From Phellopilus nigrolimitatus (taxonomy: Eukaryota; Basidiomycota; Agaricomycetes; Hymenochaetales; Hymenochaetaceae), in contig JAJOHG010000003.1 in NCBI GenBank assembly GCA_021029095.1, positions 620,001 to 684,000 on the forward strand: 64,000 nucleotides of DNA, written 5' to 3'. The notes beneath the pieces were generated by a model. The model did not search any database and was not told where the DNA came from. It saw nothing but the letters and a program-made list of their open reading frames with translations. Of this stretch, positions 11,526 through 22,540 are shown piece after piece (the first letter of the stretch is position 1; each line of letters starts with the position of its first letter). A program made the position numbers and the translations under genes.

Positions 11526-12035
11526 ATGTTCGGCCGTTCCTCTCGCCACCATACCACGGGCACTTCGAATCGCGCTACGGGCTCGCGCCGTAATTTCTTC
11601 CATCGTGAAGATCGCGGTCACCGAGAAACTGCAAGCGGATCCACTGGCTCGCGCCGTGGTCTCTTCCATCGCGCCGATCCCGATCGCCAGGCAGGCGGAT
11701 ACAAGTACGCATTTCCCATACCAACCTCTTCTCGCATCAGCACTTAAGTCACAAAAAATCGCCAGAGCCGCCCTGCACAACCCGAATACAACACACGAAG
11801 GGCGCAGGCACGCCAAGCACGAGCTCCGCGAGATGGTACGCCAGCGCTCTTCCATACATTCCGAGTCTTGATATTTGGCTTGGTTTTCTCACCGCATCTT
11901 CTCGTACAGGGCCGGGGCAGGGAAGCGCACGGCCATCCGAGCCTCAAGTCGCGCATCAGGCACATGTTCGGGATGCACTCGCGCTCGTCGCGCTCGACAG
12001 CCCGCTCGGAGCCAGTCTATTCGGAGCGCTGCTAA
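11526..12035 (+). CDS. Con-6-like small basic protein
   Basis: Three exons (11526-11704, 11766-11835, 11910-12035) splice in frame to 375 nt, 124 residues. The centre reads GGYKAALHNPNTTHEGRRHA, resembling the repeat of the conidiation-linked Con-6 family (YKA.LHNPN....A..HA...L). The N terminus has two related units, TGSRRNFFHREDRGH and TGSRRGLFHRADPDR. The C terminus is basic and Ser/Arg-rich and ends in SERC. No signal peptide or membrane segment. Con-6-type genes are often induced in sporulation or stress, but the role is unknown. The small size and perfect phase at both introns support it as a real gene. Confidence 0.75.
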
Positions 12036-15000
12036 ATGCATCGCCAACGCGTCGACGAAATGCCGAGTCTCCGATCCAGTGCACGCGTGTCATACCCAGT
12101 ATACCATCGACTCCATAATCCCTACAATTCCATAATCCCTACAATTTGTGAATTGTCTTGTAATGCACATTTATTTAAGTTGTCCAACGGTCAAAGTACG
12201 ATACCGAGCCAGATTCAACTCGTACGCAGAGTCAATGCGCGATCTCCTTATCGAAGAGACGCTGCACCACTCTGCTCCGCTAGCAATCACTCACCGAACG
12301 CACGAGCCATCCCCTTCGCGGATTCGCGGAGATCGAACTGCGCAGCCCACAGTAACTTGATGCCGCTCAACGAACTCGATTCAACGAGTCTCGAGATCAA
12401 ATAGGCACCCGCAGAGTCGGTCTTGTGTCTATACCCCGGCGGGCGCCTATCTCCTGCCCCTTTATTCATGCACGGTTGACGAGAACAGTCCGTATGCACG
12501 GAAGCTCATCAAGCGCGCAGATGATGGGCACAAGCGTACGCCTGGTTATTCGGCACCTGCGCGTCCGTAGCGCCGCGAAGGCCATCAACGCCCCTTCCCT
12601 AGGTCACCGGCCAAAAAAAAGCGGAAAGAACGAGAACCAAGTAGTGATGCGGGGGTGCAAGAAGTTGCGCATGCATGCATGCAGGAGTGTCTTATGTTAG
12701 CGATCGCAGTCTGCGTGGTGCAGAGAAGCGCTCGCCTTCACATGCATGCCTCGAAGACAGAAGACAGGACGTCGCATTCGAGCTGGGTTGCCAGGATGAG
12801 GTGACAGCGTTTCAAGGAAGGCACTCTCGAGCGCGGTTGATAGATACAGAAGGCCGGAAGCTGGAGGTTGTGATGGTCGTTTGATACAGACGAAGAAGCC
12901 GCAGAGAGGCAGACATCAGGCCGAAAGAGAATTAGAGCGTTGGGCCAACAAGAGGGTGCAGAAGTCGTCTGGTTGGCTAGAGAGGCCGCTATCAAAAGCA
13001 GAGAGCGGCGACAGGAAGATGATGATCACGGCGTCGTCGGGCGGGCAGATGCAGAGGAGACATTCGCACAGACACACAGTGAGAGTAATGAAAATACGGG
13101 CTTTCCGCCTTCTCGAAAAATGAAACCCGTTTTGGAACCGGCGAGTGAGGCTTGGCTTGTCTGTGAGAGTTTCTTCTGAGCAAGCACGCCCGAGAAGCCT
13201 TTCCAGACGATAGATACGGTAAAGAAGGCGTGTACAGCAAGGGCACCCAAGCCGTCTCAATTTGCTGGCAACGACGCCAAATCGAACGAGAGCCGTATGC
13301 AGGACGATCCCGGGCATATTCTGCAGGCCCAGCCACAGATAGCGGCGCCAGCTTAAATTCGACGTCCGGCGCGCGGCCCTGCAACGCCGCATCATCAAAT
13401 TTGATTTGCTGAGGATCGCGGCGGTGCAGATACCGCGCCGCCCTTCGATAATTAATGCCAGCGTACTCGGACTACGAACTTGGAAACCTTATACACGCAC
13501 CCTTTACGCAATACGTACTATGAGGAAAAGAAACGGACTGACCACCGAAATAGAACTATTGGCGTGCGCCGGCGCCGCCACGAAGCCTCTGAAGGCAGGT
13601 ATTGGGAGGCAGTACGAGACGAGCGCGTTGACAACGACAGGACGCGCCTCGGAATGGCAGCCTCGACAGATATAGCCACGTCAGCGCTGTAGGCTGTAGG
13701 TCTGTCTGGCCGTGCGTAGCAGCGTGACGCGTGTGTGTGCATGGGAAAACGAGCGGTCGGAACACCGGAGAGCTCTGCGCGGAGGTCGTTTATCGCGTGT
13801 GCCGAGCACTCGGCAGGACAGTACGAGAACGCGCCGAGTCAGGACGTCGTGTCGCGGCCCCTCGACGTATCGAGTCACTGATAATGTCCGACTCGGAGAG
13901 ACACCAGCAAGACTCCACGGCCAGCCCAAAGAAGGGCCTGAGCCCAGAAGGTTGCCGCGAGGGCCCGCGCAGCACACACGCCGCGCCAATTTTCAAACCC
14001 GCGGCCCGCGTCCGCGTCATACGGCACGCGCGCAGCGCTGCGTCGGAAGCGCGGGGCCATCGCACATAAGTGCGAGACACGGCGGCGCAGCAGCAGCACC
14101 GAGCACCACAAGGGCTGCGTCGTGGCTTACACGCGCACATCGCTGTGCCGCAGCCCCCTCCGGACATGTGCACTAGTCTGAGCCACTATTGGGTATATGA
14201 CTTCCTTACTTGGGTATTCATTTTGCGATAGCGTTGGATTCGACTTCCCGCAACTAGCTCGAGGCGAATTCAGCTCTTGTCTCAGTTCAGGCTGGAAGCC
14301 CCGGGGCGATACGTACCTATATGAGGGTCTTTAATAACTACACGCCTCATTCTTCAATTATTTCCAATTCTTCGTATTGTTGTAGCAATTTGTATCCATA
14401 CGTATATGAAAGGTACACTATTGTATGCAAATTACTCTTCCGTGCTGGGCTGTATGTGTATAATCGTATCTGCGCTTGAACGGGAGAAGTGGAAGACAGG
14501 GCTAGGGTACATGCGATGCGAGCTCAACTGAGATATGGAAAAGAAGCAAATTGGGGAAATTGGGCCTGAGTGAGGAACGTGGATGCGATGTATGATTGGA
14601 TATCAAAGGAAAGACGTCTGGTATGGGATGAGGACCTGGGAGTAGTGGGGATTGCAAGACGAAAAAGAAATTGAGAGGATGGCACTTGGAAAGAAAAAGG
14701 AATTATCAACAAACGGAACGCTTTTTGTGGTACATGCTGGTGTGCGTCGTAAAGTATATCTGCAGCAAGGAAGAAGAGAGAGAGGAAAAAGAAGGATCGA
14801 GGAGAATGTGGTGAAAAAGTCGAAATCACGAGTGGACGAAGGTCGAAGACTGAAGAAGTGGTGATGGTAGAACACAAGACATGGAATGGATACACGGGCG
14901 CGGTGGGTACCAAGGCCTGCAAACATGTCGCAGATGGTAACGTACATGTCCATTTTGCGCAACGACGTTGGTATCACCAGGGCGCGAAGCATACTGAGTA

Positions 15001-15219
15001 TACGGTGGGATCAGGCCGCTCTCCTCTTCCCGCCCCCAATCCCATCAACAGCAGCCAACCACATCCGTCGTCAGGCGCTACACATCCCACGGCAGGTGCC
15101 CGAGTAAAACGATTTGAGACACGGCGAGTGGGGAGATGCGAAAACGAATGAAACAGCAACGTTTGAAACGTCGGATCGCGTTGGAGCCCGACTCTGGCAG
15201 ATCAGCGAATTGTCACATG
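12036..15219. other. Gene-poor region without a recognisable gene
   Basis: 3.2 kb with only short, mutually overlapping frames on both strands. 12.0-12.3 kb is likely 3' flank of the Con-6-like gene. 12.6-12.7 kb contains an ATGC-repeat (GCATGCATGCATGCA at about 12669-12683). 13.7-14.15 kb is GC-rich with dense CG dinucleotides and CACACGCGC-like runs. 14.5-15.0 kb is purine-rich on the plus strand (GAAGAAG), so its minus strand reads as Phe/Ser/Leu-rich. No domain, splice pattern or transposase/RT motif could be supported. A multi-exon gene or an ncRNA cannot be excluded. Confidence 0.4.
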
Positions 15220-15969
15220 TCACATGTCACACTGCGCGATGAACTCCTCTATACGCGCCCAGTCGATGAGCGTTTCCTCTGCTGGAGAGGTGAGGAATTC
15301 GGCAGTGTCGTTAGGACTCGCTTCGGCGTCAAATGGATAGCGCGCCAGCAATGGGAATGGCATAGACATTCCTCGCTCCGCGTCCGCCTCGCATACGCCG
15401 GCGCTAATGGCTTCCTCATAGCTCGGGGGTGGTGTCACGACCTTCAAGTTGAGTTTGAGAGGCGGAGTTACTTTAGGAAGAGGAAGCGTCGTTCGTCGCG
15501 GCGAGGGGGATACGGGGGATGGGGGCTGGCTGGTGGGAAGAGCGGGAAGCGGACGCGGACCGCGTGGTCTATCGCTACGCTTGAAGCGAGTAAGAGGCGC
15601 TGGCATAGATGACGAGGAGGGATCCGAGCTATGATTGTAGCGGCTCGCGCTGGAAGAAGAGGAGGCAGCAGACGACCAGGATACGCGGCTCGAGGTGGAC
15701 TCTGCGGGGGAGACGGGGGACGTGAGGTCGTCGTCTTCGGCTGCGTCAAAGGCGAAGGTGACACGGTCGTCGAGAGAGGAGTCGTCTGAGCAGATGGAAG
15801 AGGTGCTCCAGATGGAGGCGGGGCGCGAATGGCGGGGGACGACTGGACAGGAGCGCTCGCGGTACTGCTTGCTCGAGCTGGAGCTGGAGGAGGGGGCGAG
15901 GGAGCTGGAGTCGCGATAGTAGGAGTATGGGTCGTATGTCATGGAGGAATTGCTGAGGGGGCGGGCCAT
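15220..15969 (-). CDS. Ser/Pro-rich protein with a PPxY motif
   Basis: A 249-residue single-exon ORF with an ATG at 15969 (MARPLSNSSMTYDPYSYY) and stop at 15220. The first two thirds are dominated by Ser tracts and acidic patches (SSICSDDSSLDD, DAAEDDDLTSPVSPAES), the middle by Pro (RGPRPLPALPTSQPPSPVSP), and near residue 190 it has TPPPSYEEAI, a PPxY-type WW-ligand site as in arrestin-related Rsp5 adaptors. No fold is recognisable. The many SP sites suggest phosphorylation. It is divergent from the EFM6-like gene across about 235 bp. I do not recognise the family. The opposite strand also has open frames because of the skewed composition, but only this one is long, ATG-initiated and domain-like. 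Confidence 0.6.
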   Translation of the reverse strand: MARPLSNSSMTYDPYSYYRDSSSLAPSSSSSSSKQYRERSCPVVPRHSRPASIWSTSSICSDDSSLDDRVTFAFDAAEDDDLTSPVSPAESTSSRVSWSSAASSSSSASRYNHSSDPSSSSMPAPLTRFKRSDRPRGPRPLPALPTSQPPSPVSPSPRRTTLPLPKVTPPLKLNLKVVTPPPSYEEAISAGVCEADAERGMSMPFPLLARYPFDAEASPNDTAEFLTSPAEETLIDWARIEEFIAQCDM

Positions 15970-16204
15970 GGGGGGCGGAGTGTATTTGGGGGTGGGCGGG
16001 GAGAGGGAAGAGCGGAATGGGACGAGGCTTTATAGGAGATGGGGGAGTGTGGAAGCATGGCGGTTCAGGATTGAGATTAGATTCCACGGAGTCGGAGGAC
16101 AAGAGTAGTCGATTAGGTTGCTGTCATAAGACACCGATGCCGACTAGTGCGGCCCTTCCAAATTATGTAATGTCCGCCTACCGCTTTTGGACACCGTTCT
16201 CTGA

Positions 16205-17900
16205 ATGCCAGATTGCCAGATGTCAGACGACGACGACCCCGCAGCAGCCGAGCGTCTCGACGCAGCGGACCCTCTCAGACATCTCAGAAGGGTTCCAGCA
16301 GAGCACCCTCTAATCCCTCCTCAACCCCTCTCCCTTCGCGACCACCTCATCTCTCTCAGCTTTCCAGCTGCCAATCAAAATTTAAATGACAATGACTCAG
16401 ACTCAGATATGACTGTCCGCATTCATCTCCGCGTCGATGCGTCACCAGGTGTTCCCTCTCTGACTCTGCCGATCTACAACGTAATGTCCTTATGTAATCT
16501 CCTCCAGGTTGCGGCGGTTTGGCCTGGCCTGCAGGCGAGGTAAATGTCATAAATGTCCACTCTCATCGCACGTAGCTCCGAATTCTTCGCAGGTGCTCGC
16601 TCGATACATTGCCCGTCGCGGCGTCAATGCACTAGCCCACAAGTCCGTTATCGAGCTAGGAAGTGGAACTGGCCTCGTCGGCCTCGTCGCCGGTGCCCTC
16701 GGCGCAAGACGCGTCTGTATTACAGATCAGGCGTCAGTACGCGTCTCTTTCGCGTCAGCAATCTTGCTGCGCGTCAGTTCGTTTCGCTATGATTCATACT
16801 TCGCGACTTTGTCAGCCCCCTGCTCGACATTATGCAAGCCAACGTCCACCTGAATAAGCTCGCCGAACGCGTTGACGTGCTCGAATACAACTGGTTAGCA
16901 GAAATTCCCCGTTCATTTCATACGCGAACGCGCTATCGCGCGCATTGCCACTGCGTTATATCCGAGTGCTTACTTTAAACTTTCCTTTCGCATTTTGGAT
17001 CTCCCCGACGCTCGTACCTGATCTCCCATCACGTTGCATTGCACGATATGGATCGGAAACCTCCCGCCTTTATTTATCGCCGTCTCCAGGGGAGCGTCAA
17101 AGCCAGAAGGGCTCCCCGCTCATGTTGATTTAGTGCTCGCCGCCGACTGCGTCTACTTCGAGCCCGCATTTCCGCTGCTCGTCGCGACTCTCTGCGACCT
17201 CGTCGCGAACGACGACCCGGAGATCCTGTTCTGCTACAAGAAGCGCAGAAAGGTGCGTGCAAGCGACGCGCGACGCTCTGTGTTTCGTTCCCTTTCCACG
17301 ACGCGCCGAGCATCTGCACCGCTTTTCGATTTTCGTTTCAATTATCGCGTTATTTTTATTTCCGTTGCCCCGAGGCAAGAGCCACTCAGCGGCCTACCCG
17401 AGATCGCCTCGCGCGATACACAACCCAGATAGATATTTACCGATCTTTCGGCGTCGGCTAACCTGGCTCTTTCGTAGGCAGACAAGAGGTTTTTCATTTT
17501 GCTCAAGAAACATTTTGACTGGAAGCAGGTGAGTCAGCCTTCCTATTTTTTTTTTCTGACATGATTGCGGGCAGTTTGCGTTGCGCTCTTTTTCCGCATT
17601 CTGAGTCGCTCGGTCGCATCTGACATACTGGCATATGTTCTCTTCCGCGCCCGACTGCGTAGGACGCGTATGACGCGTCTCTCGCCGTTCGGGTCCGGGC
17701 GCCTGACGAACCAATCACCGGCGCTTTTCGCTTCCGCTTTTCACCTGTCATTTGTCATTTCTGTATGTTGTCTGTAAGACAGAAACGTATTCTGACTTTT
17801 CGCGTTTGCTTTCTTTTTCGCGTAGGTGGACGATGATCCGGACTTTGCGACATATTCGCGCGAGGCGATCTCCCTGCTGTGGTTGACGAAGAAGCGGTAG
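16205..17900 (+). CDS. EFM6: Protein-lysine N-methyltransferase, EFM6/METTL21-like
   Basis: Seven-beta-strand SAM-dependent methyltransferase of family 16; yeast Efm6 methylates elongation factor 1A. The start is the ATG at 16205 or, in the same frame, 16220 (MSDDDDPAAAERL). Splicing joins ASPG to CGGLAWPAGE, then VLARYIARRG, motif I VIELGSGTGLVGLVAGALGA, CITDQAPLLDIMQANVHLNK, VLEYNW, GASKPEGLPAHVDLVLAADC with VYFEPAFPLL, the CYKKRRK-ADKRFF block and a last exon VDDDPDFATYS ending LTKKR at 17900. About seven exons, all GT-AG and in phase. The DCVYFEP and YKKRRKADKRFF blocks favour the EFM6 subgroup over other METTL21 members; the exact substrate is inferred. Confidence 0.82.
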
Positions 17901-20900
17901 CGGCATCGGTCTTTTTACTCGTTTTAATTTTCTCGCGCGGTTCGAGATAATTGGGTTATAGAAGAAGAATAGAAGGCGGAAGAAGAAAAAAGAAAAAACA
18001 AGAGCAGAATAAATGTATTTACTCATTGAAGACAACAAGCAGTCTGTATTCCGTGTACAGTTACATAACGACTGTAGCATTCGAAGTATCCATTCTTCTC
18101 TCCGTTTTCTGCTATCCTGCGCCGCAAGCGCGTCGGAAGACGTCTCCACCCGTCTCGAGTCCAACTTCGGTGGACAAGCTTTCATTCCCAAGGTTAGCAT
18201 CGTTCTGAATGCAAGACGTTTCATACACGGTTTAGAACCGGATGCCAGGAGCGCCGCGGCGCCTTCGTGCTCGCCACTCTTCAAGTCCCGACGGCGCCGC
18301 TCCTCGTCCGGTAATGTACCTTCGGCTTTAGCGCATTGCGTCCACTATCGGCAACAAGACCCAAACCGCACTCAATTGAATTCGATATCGGGACAATAGC
18401 ATACATAACGTACGTACGTACAATTACGCTTTCGTAAGCCACTATGGGACTGTATGTGTGTCCCTGAACTGCCTAAGCCTGCGGCGTCTGTGGCAGTCCG
18501 ACGCGAGCGGCGCACAGCGTGGATTTTCGGACAATGAGGAAGCGGCTGGCTCTAAATTTAATTGCACGTATCTGGCGGACACATCGATATATGCCTGCGG
18601 CACAGCCTACGCAGCGGCGCGTGTATGCAGCCCCAGCGCACGCATGCCTGCATGCATGCATGGCACACATCGATACTAAAAATTTCACAAACTTCCTAGT
18701 ACTGTACGGCATCGACGGGGAAGGACGCTTTAGCTGCGCCACCAAGATAGTACGAATAGCTCTCTGCGCATACGGTTGTGTGGGGTTCGCCTGGTTCTGC
18801 TGTCCACGCGAAGCTCCGCGCACGGTGGAGGCTCAGCAAATCCTCGCAGATCGCGGGCGTCTGCCCCGTGCGTAAGCTATCCGGCGTCTTTTCGGTCTTG
18901 CGTTTGAACACCGGACCCCTTGCCGTCGGGACCTGTCGATGTCGATCATAGTGATCTCTTCCTCCGAGGAATCAAAAAACCGTCCTTTAACATCTTTTGT
19001 CGATGAACGCTGATTGTTGGGGGACGTCGCGGAAAGGAATCAACATCACAATAAAAAGAAATTTGCCAGGAACGGATCGTCGTCGTCGTCGTGGCTGCCA
19101 GCGCGATCTTGTGCAATTGTTCTTACGGTGCCAATTCACTTTTTGTCCTTGTGTTAGTTACCCATGGCTAATAGTCCATGCAGCACCACGACGCAGATCG
19201 CTCTTGTTCAAATCCTTGTCGCTGTGGGCTCTCGTGTATCCTTGTCCTTGTTCTTGACGGACCTACTACCAGCGATCCGGATTTACGCTGGCCTCACTCT
19301 CTTCCCGGTTCCTGAGCGCCTCTCCAGTTACCCACACACGTACAACATGGAAATGAAGATCTGCATGCATTCACCTTTAGCGGATAGGCTGACGGACATG
19401 AATTCTCCTAGATGCTGACGAAGTACCCGAACTTCACCAAGGTCTTGAGGGCCCTAAAAATACAAAATGATGTGGTCTTGGTCTCGTACGCTGTAAATCT
19501 TCTGCTACTACAGCTAAGGGACGTTGTCGGGACTCTGGACATGATCGTGCTCTCGCAGATCGCCTAAGAATTCTCTGTGCCTCTTGTCCGCCTGGGCCTA
19601 CTGAACACCGCGGACATGAAGATCTGCGCAACTCTGAGACGAACAGACTTACGAAGCACCTCTTGAAGTAAACTTCAGCAGCTGCCGAGACCATTTTATC
19701 CTCTTCGAGGATCAAACGGATATAGAAACGAACATGAACTGCTTCCGCGTCCTCGCTCTCCTTAATCGCTCCTCTCCTTCCACGCTCAGACCGTATCGCT
19801 GTTTCTCGAGAAACTGAACTATGGCTTTAGGGCTGCTGAAGGATGCAGGAAGCTCGCGCAACTGGATTCGGGCCCTGGCCTCGATCCGTCGACGATACAA
19901 AATTAATACGAAACTGGCAGCACTCTATGTTCCATTGAAATTTTGTAAACGCGAAATCAAATGCTGGACCTGGATCTTGGGCGCTCGATAATTGTATTTA
20001 TGGCCTGCCGCTGCCGCTGCCTCCACCCTTCGCCTCCGCCTTTGCAGGCAATGCACCCGGCGCGCATTTGTCTTTGTTCTGCCCGTTCTTTGCCCGGCGA
20101 GCCTGTCCGCTCTACTCGGCAGCGTTTATTTGGGTCCGCGGGCGCTTCCATGCACGGTGACGCCTGCACACGCTCACGCCGTTCTTACATACACCCCGGC
20201 GTCCAAGTGTCCGACGAGGACGGCATGCTGCCAGCAGCTTCTGCCTCCTGGCCCTTCGGCTTCTGCCCTTCTAATTCCCTGTTCCTTTTTTGTTTAAATT
20301 CTCTTTCTTCAACACCGTTCTATCAAATTTCGCCTGCCTCTTTCCCTTTGCTCCCTAGTCTGCCTTCATCTAAAAAATTATAACTCCCTTTGAGCTTATA
20401 CGCTGGCTACGCTGCTTTCCCAGGACGCGTAATGAGACGAAGAAGGCATATATACTCCCGACTTAAGGTTGACGCGAGCTTACCCCGGATCGGGAGAAAG
20501 CCCAAATGAAGCCCAACTTCGCAATTCTGACTCTGCCGTATACATGCACGGAAGAAAGGTCAGGAGGCACTGGCATTAGCAGCGCGAAGTCAACAGGCCT
20601 GGGGTGTATACCGACGGGACGTCCGCGGGCGTCGAGGCGGCACTTATACTAAAGTACGGACATAAATACGATATTCCGAGGCCCGCGCTCCAGAGCAACT
20701 CCAGAGCAAGCCGGGCTCCAGAATCACGCATTTCAGACTGAACTTAAGACCGAAGTAGCTCGGCCTCGAATTGCGCCATTTAATTGTAGTGCTGCGTGCA
20801 ACGTCGAGACGGGTGCTCTAGTCACTGACGATGGAAAGGCGTACTACAAATCCGAGTAGTATCCAGGAATAGTTTGCTCCTTGGAAGAGCGAACGCCATT

Positions 20901-21859
20901 ATGAACTAAAAGGTGCGAATTTTCTCAAGCGCAAAACAGCTCCAGCGACTGAAGAAAGAGCGAACGCCATACCAGGCGAGAAAACGCTCTGAGAGCCCAC
21001 TTCCTGGGAATCGCCTGCCTAACAGTAATCCAAACGCACAGATGTGAACTGCCCCAAAACAAGCCACATTAAATATTTTGGCTTCTGATGGCGGCTTCGC
21101 TACGCGACAACTGTCTGCAGAAGATTGCATGCTTGTGTGCGGCATTGTATTTCGACACAAGGTATAGTAGAAATAAAAATTGGCGCGCAAACGAAGGAAG
21201 AAATTCAAATATCCAGAGAACTTGAAGCACCGACGTGCTAGCGAAATAAAAACAACATGATTCGCGGGGAACAATTGGAAAACAAAGGCATAACGGAGGC
21301 TGGGCTTTTCGGCCTAATCGCTTGACTTCGCCGCTGCCGCCGCCGGTTGCTACGTTTATTCGCTTTCATTAATTCGGCGAGGATTCGTCTTGAATTCAAT
21401 AAGTGCTGCGGAGCAGAGACCTCGGCTCTCCGATCTGAGTAATTCATCCTGCGAGTATGTCAAACGTTTCCCTTAAAGCGTGTATAACCGAAATACAACA
21501 CCTACGAAAGAACCTCTGCTAAATGCGTAACCCAACGTTATTTGAGAGGACTACGTATCGGAGTTGTCTCGCATATACTCGCAGAAAGATTCAGATCTCG
21601 CACACGACTTCTCGGCGATATACGCCTGTAGAAAGAGCAAATGAGTACTCAAAGACAGGAAAAGGGTCATGATTGAAGTCTCGTTTCCACAACGTCGCTT
21701 TAGAAGTTCCAATAAAAGACTATATTGTATGGATGAAAAGTCGGCGGTAAGATGCAATAATACATAGGAGGTGTGACGAAACGGCGATGCGAGTGTGTGC
21801 TTCTAGTTTGTTTCAGAATCTACTATCGTCTTTAACTGCATAGAAACGACGAGGTCAGC
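17901..21859. other. Gene-poor region without a recognisable gene
   Basis: Almost 4 kb with no convincing gene on either strand. Features seen: a CGTACGTACGTAC stretch near 18409-18421, ATGC repeats at about 18641-18661, a short GTCGTCGTCGTCG run near 19078, and a TATA-like CATATATAC near 20446 with nothing gene-like downstream. One ATG frame (19164-19418, 84 codons) has a hydrophobic stretch but no other support. The 21.1-21.8 kb part is AT-richer. Decayed genes, ncRNAs or repeat relics are possible. Confidence 0.4.
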
Positions 21860-22325
21860 CTACTCGGAGGAATGCGCCACATAAATGAAGCAACGCGCCT
21901 GAAGGCCATGAATTCCGGAAATCTCCTCCTTGAGTGTCTCGTTCACTAATCGGTGCTGCTTCACCATAGGGATACCGGCGAACGCCTTGCTGGCTATTGT
22001 TATCGCGTAGAAGGAGCCGCACCCGCCTAGACAACACATTCAAACCAAGAACGTGTATATGAACGGAGATAGGTAGGTGTACAGGACAGAAGGGTGAGTG
22101 CGAAAAAGAGCCAAAACCGAGATACGAACCTGACACGTCCTGTACTTGAAGTTGCGACGGTTTAAAGCGCTCAGCTAGCTTGGACTTTATGAGGCGTTCT
22201 CCATCGAGTTCCAGGTCTGTCGGAGGGGTTTGTGGGGTTGAGTAAGCACGCCGTTGTGCAAAAGGCAGAGCGTTTTGCTGCATGCGCCGAGTTGAACGCA
22301 GAAAGTGCTTCGATATTAAGTGCAT
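21860..22325 (-). CDS. BOL3: Mitochondrial BolA-like protein (BOL3/AIM1 type)
   Basis: BolA-fold protein that, with monothiol glutaredoxin and Nfu-type carriers, helps deliver 4Fe-4S clusters in mitochondria. Two exons (22325-22130 and 22026-21860). The N-terminal ~30 residues (MHLISKHFLRSTRRMQQNA) are basic and Ser/Arg-rich like a targeting presequence, then LELDGERLIKSKLAERFKPS and VQDVSGG-CGSFYAITIASKA across the intron, followed by FAGIPMVKQHRLVNETLKEE and GIHGLQ. The Cys in GGCGSFY and the His in KQHRLV are typical. It ends at SSE. It shares a 215-bp divergent promoter with COX15. Confidence 0.9.
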
Positions 22326-22540
22326 TTTGAGTAAACTCCGAGTTGTAGAGAGTCACAGCCAGTGAAGGTGTGGTCGACAACTTGAGGTCTCGAAATTTGA
22401 GTGTGGACGTCGGCGAATGAACGCGTCTCGATGACGAAGAAAGTCGCGGCCTGTTCCGGTTCCGTCACGCGTCGGTCATCCCGACTTTGTCCTTTCGGTT
22501 CTGCATCGGCCTCTCTCCTTACTCTGCGCAACCTCACGCC
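22326..22540. promoter_or_regulatory. Divergent promoter BOL3 / COX15
   Basis: Only 215 bp separate the start codons of two divergent nuclear genes for mitochondrial proteins, so their promoters must overlap. No clear TATA box is visible. Confidence 0.5.

Noticed and set aside
12916..13398. 160-codon minus-strand frame in the gene-poor island
   Set aside because: Overlaps two equally open frames on the same strand, has mixed composition, and shows no motif or splice support.
14524..14992. Phe/Ser/Leu-rich minus-strand frames
   Set aside because: They follow from the purine-rich plus strand; no conserved-type pattern and two frames are open at once.
19164..19418. 84-codon ATG frame with a hydrophobic stretch
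   Set aside because: No TATA, no homology, ordinary composition; expected by chance in 4 kb of non-coding DNA.
20446..20455. TATA-like box CATATATAC
   Set aside because: No gene-like frame follows within 300 bp on either strand.
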